Positions 18,289-27,941 are shown, counted from the first letter of the stretch. The stretch: DNA of 64,000 nt from an uncultured Clostridia bacterium (GCA_934155265.1 CAKPGU010000001.1:62001-126000), one strand, 5' to 3'. Notes: a model not told the origin generated them from the sequence alone. Numbers and translations: made by a program.

Positions 18289-20211
18289 CTATTGTTTTTT
18301 TACTTTTAATTTTTTTTCTTTTTTTATTTGATCTCCCCAATATGTCTCAACAAAATTGTCAAAATCATCTAGGTCAGATTCGTCCATATTAGCTCTCATT
18401 TCAGCTAAATTTGCATCTGTTATTTTATTTGTTATTTGGTATTCACCATCAACATATTCAAGTACATTTTGATATCTATATAGATTTTGTTCTGTAACTT
18501 TTGAGAAATATGTTGTTGCATTTTGGAAGAATTTTTCCACTTTACCATCCATTGTTTTCTCACCTTTATAGTCATGATCATATGTTGATTGATCATGTAC
18601 TGGTATACACTCTGTTACTCTTTCTATATATCTTCTTCCTCTAAAGTCCTTTTGTAGATGTATATCAAAATTTAATACTTGTACAACTTGCTCTTCAGCG
18701 GTTTTTTCATTTTTAAATACTCCAGCTCTTAACATTGAGTTACGTAAAGCTGTCACTAAATCTGGAAAAGTTTTAGCATGGTGAGTAAATAATGTAAATT
18801 TTGATGCAACCTGTGCTGATTGAATCATCCAAGAAGCTACGGGGTCAGTTGCAACCTCACCTATGATGTTTACAGAACCATCAGTCTTTTTCTGTACGTC
18901 CAAACATTCTTGTCCAGATATCGTATCTGTTTCACGCATTGATAAGATATTTCTTGTTGGATAAACTTTTCTTAAATGTAACTCGAAAGCAGTTTCTGTA
19001 ATACGCAAGTTCATTGTTTCATATATATTTTCAATCATTCCCATAAGAAGTGTTGTTTTACCACAACCCTGCTCACCAGTGATTGATGTAATTCTTGCTC
19101 CTTTTACCAAGAATTTAAGTAAATCTATAACTTTATCACTTCCAGGCATATCACCTGTCCATTGTTCAACTGTAGCTCTTTTTACGTCGAATTTTCTTAC
19201 AAAGAATGCCCATGTTTCTGACATTGCAGGTCTTACAACAACAACACGAGAACCGTCTTTCATTTCATTAATTTTATATCCATTTGTATCTGACAACTGA
19301 CCAGGGTTATTATATTTATAAATATTTTGGCATACCCTTTTCAATTCTGATTCAGTTCCAAATGATAAAAAGGCTAAACGAATTGATTTACCTTGGAAAA
19401 ATATCCAAATACTATCACATGCTCTTGGTACTTTATGTTCTGCTACTTGATCTAAATAATCTCCATCAGTTTGTGCAACTTGGCTTAAAAAGCTTTCAGG
19501 TAAACCTGATACACCGCCTGATACACCATCAATATTCATATCTCTTATTTCATCTATTGAGCTATATCCTTTATAATGTTGATATATTCTTTGTACAACA
19601 ACCTCTAATTTATCTTGGAAAGATAGTACAATTTTTTCTTTTTCAAATATTTCATCAATTTCATCATCAGTTATTACATAACAAGGTTTTGTTTCTCCTT
19701 GAATATACTTTAAAGTTGCCAAATTATATCTTTTAATTAACTGTGTTAATGCCTCATATCCAAATTCTTTTTTATATACATATATTAAAATATCAAATTT
19801 GTCTTGAGATGTAAGTAATGATGGCATATCAAATGGTATTGCAGTTGATATATTTGATTCATTTACACCATATTCTTGTGATAATATATCAGAAATAAGT
19901 TCTTTTACATATCTTTTATCATTAACATCTCCATATGTACATCCTTTTAATGCTTTCTTTAACGCATACTTTTTACTCTTTCTACGTTTTAATTCTTCTT
20001 CTGAAAGCCCTATGTCATATAAATTTACCTTTGTTATTTCATCTAATCTTTTCTTTACGTAGTCTTTCATAGTTTCTAATGTATATGTCTTTTCATCTTT
20101 TTCAATTTCTTCTTCAACTTCTGCATTTTTATTTTTCTTAATAAAATATGCTATACCAGATCCTGCAAGTATTATAACAACAATTGTTAATAGTATATTA
20201 GTTAATGACAT
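18289..20211 (-). CDS. TadA/CpaF-type pilus assembly ATPase
   Basis: 640 aa. The Walker A motif is GEQGCGKTTLLMG (about residue 378), Walker B-like NIIGEVATD (about 455) and the His box TLFTHHAKTF (about 478), all characteristic of GspE/TadA secretion ATPases. Unusually, the N-terminus is a membrane helix (NILLTIVVIILAGSGIAYFI) before the cytoplasmic domain; classical TadA proteins have none. It powers assembly of the pilin-like subunits encoded downstream. Followed 24 bases later by the platform protein. Confidence 0.88.
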   Translation of the reverse strand: MSLTNILLTIVVIILAGSGIAYFIKKNKNAEVEEEIEKDEKTYTLETMKDYVKKRLDEITKVNLYDIGLSEEELKRRKSKKYALKKALKGCTYGDVNDKRYVKELISDILSQEYGVNESNISTAIPFDMPSLLTSQDKFDILIYVYKKEFGYEALTQLIKRYNLATLKYIQGETKPCYVITDDEIDEIFEKEKIVLSFQDKLEVVVQRIYQHYKGYSSIDEIRDMNIDGVSGGVSGLPESFLSQVAQTDGDYLDQVAEHKVPRACDSIWIFFQGKSIRLAFLSFGTESELKRVCQNIYKYNNPGQLSDTNGYKINEMKDGSRVVVVRPAMSETWAFFVRKFDVKRATVEQWTGDMPGSDKVIDLLKFLVKGARITSITGEQGCGKTTLLMGMIENIYETMNLRITETAFELHLRKVYPTRNILSMRETDTISGQECLDVQKKTDGSVNIIGEVATDPVASWMIQSAQVASKFTLFTHHAKTFPDLVTALRNSMLRAGVFKNEKTAEEQVVQVLNFDIHLQKDFRGRRYIERVTECIPVHDQSTYDHDYKGEKTMDGKVEKFFQNATTYFSKVTEQNLYRYQNVLEYVDGEYQITNKITDANLAEMRANMDESDLDDFDNFVETYWGDQIKKEKKLKVKKQ

Positions 20212-20215
20212 TTTC

Positions 20216-21082
20216 TCACCTCATTTTCATTTGCAATTCTTGCAATCTTTTTATAATTTTGTTCATTAATTTTAGTACTTCATTCATAAAAATATAATTT
20301 TCATCTGTTTTGTCTTTTATATTTTTTAGCCTTAAAAACAAATCAGTTACACCTGCTTCTTCTGCTGCTTCGAAATATAATAAATTAAATGGTACTATAC
20401 TTATTTCCTTCTTTTCATCTAAATATCTAGTTAAATTTTTAACATTATATTTTGAATGATTTGTATATTTCCCGACAACTGGAATGGTTTTTATTCCCAT
20501 AACTTCTTTATTAGCATCTCTAAGTTCTCTATATTTATCTACACTTGCTCTTTTCTGAGAAAACACCATAACATTTAAATTTGATATTCTAAGAATTTCA
20601 TTTCGTGTTTCTGGACTCATCATTTTTTCTAAATCCACTATTACCATATCATAATATTGATTTGCCATCCTGATTAATTCTATATAATTTTTTTCAATAT
20701 TTTTATATTCTTCATAATTTGTGCCAAATGATTTATCTTTTACTCCTGACAATCCGCTTAAAACTTCCAGCCTTCCCTTAAAAATAACCTTTGTATAGTC
20801 TGTAATTGACGTTGGTGTTAACTTATTAGATGTTATTAATTTTAACAATCCCTCTATTCCATTTTCAACCGCAATGTTATGAACTTTTACTCCAAACAAT
20901 TTTAAATTTCTTTGGCTTTCTTCTCCCCAAAAACAATTTTTCATTGTGGAGTCTTGGAAACTTGTCGAAATTAACAATATTTTATAATTACATTCTATCG
21001 CCATTCTTGTTGCTACAGCAACTGATGTCAAAGTTTTTCCAGTCTGTTCTCTATCATCGTTCCAAAATGTTACAATTGACAT
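20216..21082 (-). CDS. ParA/MinD-like protein with deviant P-loop (TadZ/CpaE-like)
   Basis: 288 aa. It begins MSIVTFWNDDREQTGKTLTS: a ParA-type P-loop that keeps GKT but has lost the glycine-rich KGG part. The Walker B-like strand is YDMVIVDLEKMMS. TadZ/CpaE proteins with altered P-loops localise Tad machinery at the pole or membrane. It lies directly upstream of the TadA gene (4-base gap) and directly downstream of a second, more degenerate ParA-like gene. Confidence 0.75.
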   Translation of the reverse strand: MSIVTFWNDDREQTGKTLTSVAVATRMAIECNYKILLISTSFQDSTMKNCFWGEESQRNLKLFGVKVHNIAVENGIEGLLKLITSNKLTPTSITDYTKVIFKGRLEVLSGLSGVKDKSFGTNYEEYKNIEKNYIELIRMANQYYDMVIVDLEKMMSPETRNEILRISNLNVMVFSQKRASVDKYRELRDANKEVMGIKTIPVVGKYTNHSKYNVKNLTRYLDEKKEISIVPFNLLYFEAAEEAGVTDLFLRLKNIKDKTDENYIFMNEVLKLMNKIIKRLQELQMKMR

Positions 21083-21096
21083 TCTTTTAACTCCTT

Positions 21097-21783
21097 CTAC
21101 AGTTCTTTTATTATGCTTCTTACTTTTTTACCGCCTATCTCTTTATCTATATCATTTGCTAAGAACTCTATATTTTTTTTGTATTCACTGCTCAAGTTTT
21201 TTAATTTGATCTTTAACATACGTTGATTTTCCATTATTGCAGGAAAATCACCATTTTCTAACATAAAATATATTTTTTCTTCATTCCATATTGCCTTTGA
21301 GCCTAATGACAAATAGTCAAAATATTCTTCTTCCTCTTTTAGCATATCTTTAGAATAAAATATTCTTGTAATTCTTACTGGGACACCTAATTGACTCAAT
21401 ACTTCCGTCCCTTTTTTTAAAGAATACATATCAAATGACGTAACAAAATATACTTTATCAGCTCCCTGTATTCCAAAACCTGAAACACCTGAAAAATTAT
21501 CAGTATCTACCATTATATAATCGTATTCTAATGTTTCATTATCTTCTAGTCCTATATATTGTTTCAAATTATTAATACTTTCAAATCCAACCGCTACATC
21601 TATTTCCTCATATGTAGTTATATATGATTTCGTTGGGTTTATAACTGGTACTACATATTTGCACTTTTGAGTTATTGTATTATCAACTACTAAGACATGT
21701 TTTCCTGCCATTGTAAGAACTTTTGCTACACTTAATATCATATCTGTTTTGTCATAAGCACCAATAAACCCTATTTTTTTCAT
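21097..21783 (-). CDS. Degenerate ParA-like protein (second TadZ-type)
   Basis: 228 aa with a ParA fold by pattern: MKKIGFIGAYDKTDMILSVA at the P-loop position with no GKT, a second strand HVLVVDNT, and YDYIMVDTD as Walker B. It is unlikely to hydrolyse ATP. It may pair with the other ParA-like protein 14 bases downstream as an active/inactive partner pair in positioning the pilus. Confidence 0.65.
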   Translation of the reverse strand: MKKIGFIGAYDKTDMILSVAKVLTMAGKHVLVVDNTITQKCKYVVPVINPTKSYITTYEEIDVAVGFESINNLKQYIGLEDNETLEYDYIMVDTDNFSGVSGFGIQGADKVYFVTSFDMYSLKKGTEVLSQLGVPVRITRIFYSKDMLKEEEEYFDYLSLGSKAIWNEEKIYFMLENGDFPAIMENQRMLKIKLKNLSSEYKKNIEFLANDIDKEIGGKKVRSIIKEL

Positions 21784-21860
21784 ATATCTTGGTCTTCCTT
21801 TCTTTTATTTTTAAAATATTATATAACCTTAGAGTAAGGACACCTATGTGTCCTTAACTC

Positions 21861-23105
21861 CTAATTTGCTAGTGATTCTAAGTATTTTTGTCTTGCAGTA
21901 TTTTGTTTTGTTATATCATCATCAGCCTTATCTTGTATATTTGATGAATAATCTTCTGAATTATTTATTATTGATTGTAAATAATCATTTCTTGTTTTCT
22001 TAGCTGCATCTGAATATCTAGATTTTAGTTCTTCTTTTGCTCTTTCAACAATATTTGGATTGTTTTCTATTTGAGCTGTTACAGCTGCATTTGGTGTATA
22101 TGTTGGTGAAGATGGTTCTTGCATACCTGCTTCAACATATTTTGTAGCATATAGTTTTGAACCTGATAATCCATAAGCTTCTACAATTGCACTTGACATT
22201 GATAATATTTCATCTTCTCTTAAATTTACTTTCATTGTATCAGCAATATATGAGCCGTCTGCATTAACAGGTATAGTAACTTTAGCTTTTGAAACAACAA
22301 TAAAATCTTGTCCTGAAGGTGTCATTAATCTTATATCTATATAATCATCTGTCATTAAATCAACTGGTAACACAACCATATTATATTCTTGTTCTCTTGT
22401 ATCATCAGTTACTACTTCATTTGATTGAACAACAAGATTAGCAGTCATTACTGTATTTTTATTCATTGCTACCTTAGCAAGAACAGGTACATTTTGTAAT
22501 TCTAAATATTCTTTTACTCTTTTTTTATTATTTCCTGTTGTCATTGAAGAAGTATCTAATTTATAAATATAATATTGATCAGTTAATTGTTCTTGATATA
22601 CTCTTGTTATTTTATCTGTTGAATTTGATGTATCTATAATATATGCACCTTCATCATCTTGAACAATTTCATCTCTTGATGATACTGCTGTTTTTTCATC
22701 ACCTGCATATTTATATTTTTCGCCATTTTCTTCAGTTACTTCTAATATTGAATCTGGTTGATCTAAATATAGTCCTTCTGAATCAGTCTTAACCATTGTT
22801 CCATCTTTTGTTTGTAAAAACCATGTATCAATTACTGATGATAATGCTGTTGCATTACTTGGTATTGAATCTTTATGTATACTTTTTAGTGCAAACATAT
22901 CTTGTGTTAACACTTGACCTGATTTTACATCTTGTGTTAATGTATATACTTTAACTTTTGCATTTATTTCTGCGTTTAATTCTTCTGTTTTTTGTTTTAA
23001 TTGTAAAAATAAAAGTGCTATTATTACTCCCGCAATTAATAAAGTAATTATTACTCCTAATAAAAATGAATTTCTTGATTTTCTTTGCATTGGATTTGAT
23101 GCCAT
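21861..23105 (-). CDS. CpaB-like SAF-domain protein
   Basis: 414 aa, first gene of the Tad-like operon. A cytoplasmic start, one membrane helix (about 14-34) and a SAF domain (VYTLTQDVKSGQVLTQDMF, about 53-71). A second beta region follows (VPVLAKVAMNKNTVMTAN), then a C-terminal helical tail ending RQKYLESLAN. CpaB/RcpC proteins of Tad systems have this membrane-anchored SAF layout; in Gram-positive cells the partner would be the cell wall rather than a secretin. Confidence 0.75.
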   Translation of the reverse strand: MASNPMQRKSRNSFLLGVIITLLIAGVIIALLFLQLKQKTEELNAEINAKVKVYTLTQDVKSGQVLTQDMFALKSIHKDSIPSNATALSSVIDTWFLQTKDGTMVKTDSEGLYLDQPDSILEVTEENGEKYKYAGDEKTAVSSRDEIVQDDEGAYIIDTSNSTDKITRVYQEQLTDQYYIYKLDTSSMTTGNNKKRVKEYLELQNVPVLAKVAMNKNTVMTANLVVQSNEVVTDDTREQEYNMVVLPVDLMTDDYIDIRLMTPSGQDFIVVSKAKVTIPVNADGSYIADTMKVNLREDEILSMSSAIVEAYGLSGSKLYATKYVEAGMQEPSSPTYTPNAAVTAQIENNPNIVERAKEELKSRYSDAAKKTRNDYLQSIINNSEDYSSNIQDKADDDITKQNTARQKYLESLAN

Positions 23106-23188
23106 TTTCTACTCCTCCTTATTTTTGCATTAATATGCTATCTTTTTATATTTTACCTCTTTTTTTTATCAAAATCAACAAGCTTTAT

Positions 23189-23233
23189 ATATTGTAATAT
23201 AAAATTAATATTTTTGTAATATTTTTGTAATAT
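23189..23233. repeat. Short direct repeats upstream of the Tad-like operon
   Basis: On the minus strand the unit ATATTAC-AAAA occurs twice in tandem and once more (ATATTACAATAT) about 20 bases on, 80-120 bases before the CpaB-like start. It could be a regulator binding array or simply AT-rich low complexity. Confidence 0.35.
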
Positions 23234-23264
23234 AGCAAAAAAGAACCTTCATTTTTTTACATGC

Positions 23265-24131
23265 TTATACTAATTTTTCAAGAGCTTTAGCTACTCCATC
23301 CTCCAAATTCGTATCAGTAATTTGGTCTGCTACTTCTTTTACTACAGGTGTACTTTCCCCCATTGCAATTCCTAGCCCTGCATTTTCTATCATTTTTTTA
23401 TCATTCATATTGTCACCTATTGCAATTATTTCGTTCGTGTCTATTAGCATTTTTTCTTTCAAAAATTCGATTGCATTCCATTTATCTACATTTTTCGCAG
23501 ATATTTCAGTATAAAAATATTCAATTGGTATTTCTTCAGTTCCTTGACGTATCATTTTTCGTGACATATGGGATACTTCTAATACTTCAATATCACTTAT
23601 CTCTTTTAGCTTTCGCATTATCGAATTGAATATTGCTTTATGTCCATCACATATTGTTATTTTTACAACTTTTTCATCTCTATTTGATATATAATCATAT
23701 ATATTTTCAACTATATTTATATGTGTTTTATTTTTTTCTTCTTTATTTAAATTTTCTTTATGATAATATAGTACGTTACATTGTAAGCTTTTTGCTATTA
23801 TTTCTTTTTCAGTATATATATTATAATATATACTATTTTCTTCACAAATTTTTATTATGTCTAATGCTTTTGATTTTTTTAGAACATTTTCGTATATTAT
23901 TTCATCATTTGTTATATCATATATTATAGCTCCATTTCCTGAAATGAAGTATTTATCACTATTTATTTCTTTTGCTATTGTTTTTACTGAATCAATTGGC
24001 CTTCCCGATGCTATAACTATTTCTATTCCATTTTTTTGAGCATTTTCAATTGCTTCTTTTGTTCTTTGTGTTATTAATCCATATTGATTTAGCATTGTTC
24101 CGTCTAAATCAATTGCAGCTAGTTTATACAT
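23265..24131 (-). CDS. Cof-type HAD-superfamily phosphatase
   Basis: 288 aa. HAD motif I is AAIDLDGTMLN (residues 4-14), motif II IVIASGRP, a motif III lysine in the Cof cap-following region, and motif IV AIGDNMNDKKMIENAG. Such enzymes dephosphorylate sugar phosphates or flavin/PLP phosphates; the substrate cannot be told from the sequence. Divergent from the spore-protein gene. Confidence 0.9.
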   Translation of the reverse strand: MYKLAAIDLDGTMLNQYGLITQRTKEAIENAQKNGIEIVIASGRPIDSVKTIAKEINSDKYFISGNGAIIYDITNDEIIYENVLKKSKALDIIKICEENSIYYNIYTEKEIIAKSLQCNVLYYHKENLNKEEKNKTHINIVENIYDYISNRDEKVVKITICDGHKAIFNSIMRKLKEISDIEVLEVSHMSRKMIRQGTEEIPIEYFYTEISAKNVDKWNAIEFLKEKMLIDTNEIIAIGDNMNDKKMIENAGLGIAMGESTPVVKEVADQITDTNLEDGVAKALEKLV

Positions 24132-24194
24132 TTTATATTTTCCTCCTTAGAATTTATGTTTTTTTATTTTTTGATTTTTTTCAAAAAATTTCCT

Positions 24195-24224
24195 GTTTAT
24201 TTTTCTTTGAAATTGTACATCATA
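24195..24224 (+). promoter_or_regulatory. Candidate sigma-G/sigma-F-type promoter of the spore-protein gene
   Basis: CATCATA (24218-24224) fits the forespore -10 pattern CATnnTA. GTTTA (24195-24199), 18 bases upstream, fits four of five bases of the sigma-G -35 pattern. It lies 67 bases before the start of a small acid-soluble protein gene, which in known sporulators is sigma-G dependent. Confidence 0.5.
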
Positions 24225-24225
24225 A

Positions 24226-24255
24226 GTTTAGAAAAAGCAATAGTTTTTTCTAAAC
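24226..24255 (+). promoter_or_regulatory. Hairpin in the 5' leader of the spore-protein mRNA
   Basis: Inverted arms GTTTAGAAAAA and TTTTTTCTAAAC around GCAATAG, just downstream of the candidate promoter. With no T-run following, it is not a terminator; it may stabilise the mRNA. Confidence 0.45.
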
Positions 24256-24290
24256 AATAATAATGTTATATATAGCAGGAGGTGAAAAAC

Positions 24291-24500
24291 ATGGCAAACT
24301 CAAACAACAGTAACAAAAAATTAGTTCCAGAAGCTATGAGTGCTTTAGATAAATTCAAATATGAAGTTGCTTCAGAAGTTGGTGTAACTTTAAAAGACGG
24401 ATATAATGGTGATATATCAGCTAAAGATGCTGGTAAAATAGGTGGAAATATGGTTAGAAAAATGATCCAACAAGTTGAAAACAATATGGCTAACAAGTAA
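24291..24500 (+). CDS. Alpha/beta-type small acid-soluble spore protein
   Basis: 69 aa. Binds and protects DNA in dormant spores. Family motifs are visible: KFKYEVASEVGV around the germination-protease cleavage site, and GDISAKDAGKIGGNMVRKMI. The start is set by AGGAGGTG 6 bases before ATG at 24291; a GTG in the ribosome site itself is not the start. Single gene with its own terminator. Confidence 0.95.
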   Translation: MANSNNSNKKLVPEAMSALDKFKYEVASEVGVTLKDGYNGDISAKDAGKIGGNMVRKMIQQVENNMANK

Positions 24501-24645
24501 TTTGGATAGTATTTATTTAATATACTAATCGTATTTAATAAAAATTTGAATTATATGAATATTTATATACTTATTGTATATAATATAAGTAATGGCAGAA
24601 GTATTTTTCTTGATTTTATATATGTTTTTTGTTTAAACATACATA

Positions 24646-24670
24646 AAGGCAGGAGATGTGCTCCTGCCTT
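24646..24670. terminator. Hairpin between convergent genes
   Basis: Arms AAGGCAGGAG and CTCCTGCCTT with a 5-base loop, placed between the spore-protein gene and the end of the capsule operon. T-runs are weak on both sides. Confidence 0.65.
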
Positions 24671-25381
24671 CTATATTTCTTCATCATTCAAAACCTTTTG
24701 TGCATTTAATGTTGTAAGTTTTTCAAGTTTTTCAGTTGAAATTATTTTATTTATTTTTTTTAATGCCTTAGGAATCTTTGGATAGATTTGTCCCGTTCTA
24801 TGAACATCTGACCCTAAAAAACTTATCAAATCATCTTTTAGTAATTTCTTTAAAGTTTTTTTCGCATCATTTCCATACATTCCTAGAACACTACCATAAT
24901 TTGCTTGAAACAAAGTTCCTAAATTAGCTAATTCTCGAACATAATTTATTTCATCTTGTACATAACTATATCTTTCTGGATGAGCAATTATTGGTCTATA
25001 TCCATTTTGAATTAGTTCATATACTAATTTCTTAACAAATAATGGTTTGGTATTCATCGGAAGTTCAAATAATATATATTTTGTATTATTTATAGTTGAA
25101 GCTTTTTTATCTTTTATAAAATCTATGATTTCAGAAGAAAAATAAATTTCACTTCCTAAATAAAGTTCAAGATTATCTGATTGAATTTTATTTTGGACTA
25201 TATCTAATAATTGATTTCTTTCATAACAATCAAACTCATAATAGCCTTGTATATAATGTGATGTAGAAATAATTCCTGTAAATCCAACTTTACTTGCTTC
25301 TTCAACTAAATTGATTGTTTCTCCTATGCTTGTTGAACCATCATCTATATTTGGTAATATATGTGAATGAAAATCTATCAT
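24671..25381 (-). CDS. cpsB: PHP-type tyrosine-protein phosphatase of the capsule locus
   Basis: 236 aa. Metal-dependent phosphatase that dephosphorylates the BY-kinase. MIDFHSHILPNIDDGS holds the HxH metal motif of the PHP domain; further ligands are in HPERY and GSDVHRT. It follows the kinase gene with a 2-base gap, giving the classic CpsC-CpsD-CpsB order. Last gene of the locus, next to a hairpin. Confidence 0.92.
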   Translation of the reverse strand: MIDFHSHILPNIDDGSTSIGETINLVEEASKVGFTGIISTSHYIQGYYEFDCYERNQLLDIVQNKIQSDNLELYLGSEIYFSSEIIDFIKDKKASTINNTKYILFELPMNTKPLFVKKLVYELIQNGYRPIIAHPERYSYVQDEINYVRELANLGTLFQANYGSVLGMYGNDAKKTLKKLLKDDLISFLGSDVHRTGQIYPKIPKALKKINKIISTEKLEKLTTLNAQKVLNDEEI

Positions 25382-25383
25382 TT

Positions 25384-26343
25384 TTAGCTCCTATTATTAT
25401 CTCTATTTTCCTTTTCTTTTTGTAAATAATCATTAAATTGTTTAAGCATTTCTGCAGCTCTATCTTCTGGAGGCATTTCATCCATTGTTTTTATTTGTTC
25501 TTCTTTATGTTCTTCTGCTTCTTCTATATTATTTTTTTGGTATTCTTCTGGATTTCTGTCTCTGTTAAGCATATCTGTTGCTCTATTAACTTGAACTTGT
25601 CTTTTCTGTTCATATTCCATCTCTTGTTGTTTTTTTCTTGACTCAACTTTCATTGGAGCTGATGCATAATAATATGTTTCATTTTTCTTTTTATTTGAAA
25701 CCGGCTTTTGATTATATACAACTCCTGCAATATGTCCACCTACATTTTTTATATCTCTTACAATTTTTGATAAATCTTCCTTTTTAGCCATATTGTGTCC
25801 GACAACAATTATTGTTGAATCAACCATTCTTGACAATATAACAGCATCTGTTACTAACTTTGATGGTGTTCCATCTATAATTATTAAATCACACATCTCC
25901 TTCAATTTATTTATTAAATCTGTCATTTGGTGAGTTGTTAATAATTCTGATGGATTTGGTGGAACATTACCTGCTGGTATTAAATATAAATTTGGTACTT
26001 CAGTCACTCTTATATAATTATCTAAATCTAATGAACTGCTATTTTCATTAACTCCTGATAAATAATTTGACAATCCAGGATAAGGTTCAACCTTAAAAAT
26101 GCTATGTAAATTACATTTTCTCATATCTGCATCTATTAAAACTACTCTTTTACCTGTTTGTGCAAATGCAATTGCTAGATTAGAAGAAATCCATGTTTTT
26201 CCCTCTCCCGGCATAGTTGACGTTACTAATAATGTCTTTAACTTTTTATTTGAATTCATGAATTGAATATTCGTCCTTAATGTTCTAAACAATTCAGACA
26301 CATGTGATTTTGGGTCTTCATGTGCTATCAGTTCTCTTTTCAT
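25384..26343 (-). CDS. cpsD: Capsule-type bacterial tyrosine kinase (CpsD)
   Basis: 319 aa. Walker A TSTMPGEGKTWISSN, Walker A' VVLIDADMRK and Walker B DLIIIDGTPS identify the BY-kinase fold. A tyrosine cluster near residue 225 (TYYYASAP) and EMEYEQ near 240 are likely autophosphorylation sites. The tail is longer and more acidic than in streptococcal CpsD. Works with the Wzz-type membrane activator encoded immediately upstream (2-base gap). Confidence 0.92.
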   Translation of the reverse strand: MKRELIAHEDPKSHVSELFRTLRTNIQFMNSNKKLKTLLVTSTMPGEGKTWISSNLAIAFAQTGKRVVLIDADMRKCNLHSIFKVEPYPGLSNYLSGVNENSSSLDLDNYIRVTEVPNLYLIPAGNVPPNPSELLTTHQMTDLINKLKEMCDLIIIDGTPSKLVTDAVILSRMVDSTIIVVGHNMAKKEDLSKIVRDIKNVGGHIAGVVYNQKPVSNKKKNETYYYASAPMKVESRKKQQEMEYEQKRQVQVNRATDMLNRDRNPEEYQKNNIEEAEEHKEEQIKTMDEMPPEDRAAEMLKQFNDYLQKEKENRDNNRS

Positions 26344-26345
26344 TA

Positions 26346-27056
26346 TTATCTTCCTCCCTTTTTTCTTCTGTTGCCTACACTTTCATATATTGGCATTGTT
26401 GCCAATACAGTAAGTCCTGAAATTTTTTCTATATCTTCTTCCGATTTAACTGTTGTATCTAGCATATTTGCAATTAAAACATACATAACAGCTATTACAA
26501 TACCTATAAATGCAAATATTATTACATCTTTTTTATGATTTACATTTGATGGTTGTTGTGGAATTTCTGCTTGATCAACAACATGTACATTTTCTATACC
26601 ATAATATTCTTTAACATTTTCTATAAAAACTGAAGCTGTTTCATTTGCTATTTTTGTTGCCAAAACAGGATCTTCATTTTTTACTGCAATTCGTATCATT
26701 TCTGCGTCTTCAACAGCAGTAACACTTATGCTCTTTTTTAAAGTGTCTTCATCAATATTTAATGATAAATTTGATATTACTTTTCTTATAATTTTACTGC
26801 TTTCCACAAGTTTACTATATGTTGATACTAGTTTAGAATTCAATGTAATATCCGTTGTAGTTATTGATTCAGTCGCAGTTTTATTTGATGAAGAGTTTGT
26901 TGCAAGTAGCAAAGTTGTTGAAGCCTGATATTTTGGTGTCACAAAAGCCAATGTATATATAACACCAATTACTGCAAATATAGCAATTATTAATATTATT
27001 TGTGCCTTTTTCTCCCAAAATATTTGTAATAATTCTTTTAAATCTAGTTCTTCCAT
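26346..27056 (-). CDS. cpsC: Wzz/CpsC chain-length regulator and kinase activator
   Basis: 236 aa. Two membrane helices (about 17-37 and 175-195) flank an extracytoplasmic Wzz domain (TPKYQASTTLLLATNSSSN). The cytoplasmic tail after the second helix would contact the CpsD ATPase. Begins MEELDLKELLQIFWEKKAQ, typical of Gram-positive CpsC. Confidence 0.9.
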   Translation of the reverse strand: MEELDLKELLQIFWEKKAQIILIIAIFAVIGVIYTLAFVTPKYQASTTLLLATNSSSNKTATESITTTDITLNSKLVSTYSKLVESSKIIRKVISNLSLNIDEDTLKKSISVTAVEDAEMIRIAVKNEDPVLATKIANETASVFIENVKEYYGIENVHVVDQAEIPQQPSNVNHKKDVIIFAFIGIVIAVMYVLIANMLDTTVKSEEDIEKISGLTVLATMPIYESVGNRRKKGGR

Positions 27057-27083
27057 TATATATTCCTTCCTAAGTATAAAATT

Positions 27084-27941
27084 TTATATTTCTTTTGTTT
27101 TATTTACCTTATCTTTATTTTTCGCTGCTTTTATACTAGCTCTTGTTGCATATATTGAGATAAATATTATTCCTATAATAATTGTTCCTAAAGCTAATGA
27201 TGCTATTTGATTAACAATTTCTCGAATTATAGTTACTATACTTTTTGAAAACACTTCATTAAAAATTTTTATTCCATTTATATCAATTTTTGAATTTATT
27301 ATCTGCCAAATACTTAATTCAAAGAATGCTGTTGCAAATAACGCAATCCCGAAATATTGTATATCTTTTGAAATAACTTTTTTATTTATAACTAAAATTA
27401 CTATTATATCTAACACAAAAATTGTTAATATAACTCTATATATCTCATTTAAATTTTCTATTACCTTTTGATACATGTCATTTATTCGTGTTTCATATTT
27501 AGTATGTACCAACGTATTTGTATATTCATCACATATATGTTCTACAAATTGTTTTATAGCATTTTCATTTTGACTATTTTTTATTCCTGATTTTTCTATA
27601 TTTTGATTTAAATTGTCTGCAATCTCTGTAGTATCTATTTTCTGTTCTGTTCCATCATATATGTTAGATAACATCATATTAATATCTTTTTTTACTTTTT
27701 CTTCAGTACATATATTTTCAAGTACTTCTTCGTCTAAACCTGATTGATATATATAATTTTCAAAATTTGATTCAACTAATTTATATGTATCAGAATAAAA
27801 ATTAGTTTCTTCCAATTTTTGAATTATATAGTTTTTGTCAAGCACTGTAGAAGATGCAATTGAAATAAACCCTAAAGCTACCATACATATTGTTAATACA
27901 GTTATAGATACAAATTTTAGAAGATTTATTAATACTTTCAT
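27084..27941 (-). CDS. Membrane protein of unknown function next to sortase
   Basis: 285 aa. One N-terminal membrane helix, an extracytoplasmic helical domain of about 130 residues rich in Asn and Glu, and three C-terminal membrane helices, ending in a Lys-rich tail (AAKNKDKVNKTKEI). I do not recognise a family. It lies between the sortase gene (24 bases upstream) and cpsC (27 bases downstream), so a role in surface assembly is a guess from context. Confidence 0.6.
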   Translation of the reverse strand: MKVLINLLKFVSITVLTICMVALGFISIASSTVLDKNYIIQKLEETNFYSDTYKLVESNFENYIYQSGLDEEVLENICTEEKVKKDINMMLSNIYDGTEQKIDTTEIADNLNQNIEKSGIKNSQNENAIKQFVEHICDEYTNTLVHTKYETRINDMYQKVIENLNEIYRVILTIFVLDIIVILVINKKVISKDIQYFGIALFATAFFELSIWQIINSKIDINGIKIFNEVFSKSIVTIIREIVNQIASLALGTIIIGIIFISIYATRASIKAAKNKDKVNKTKEI

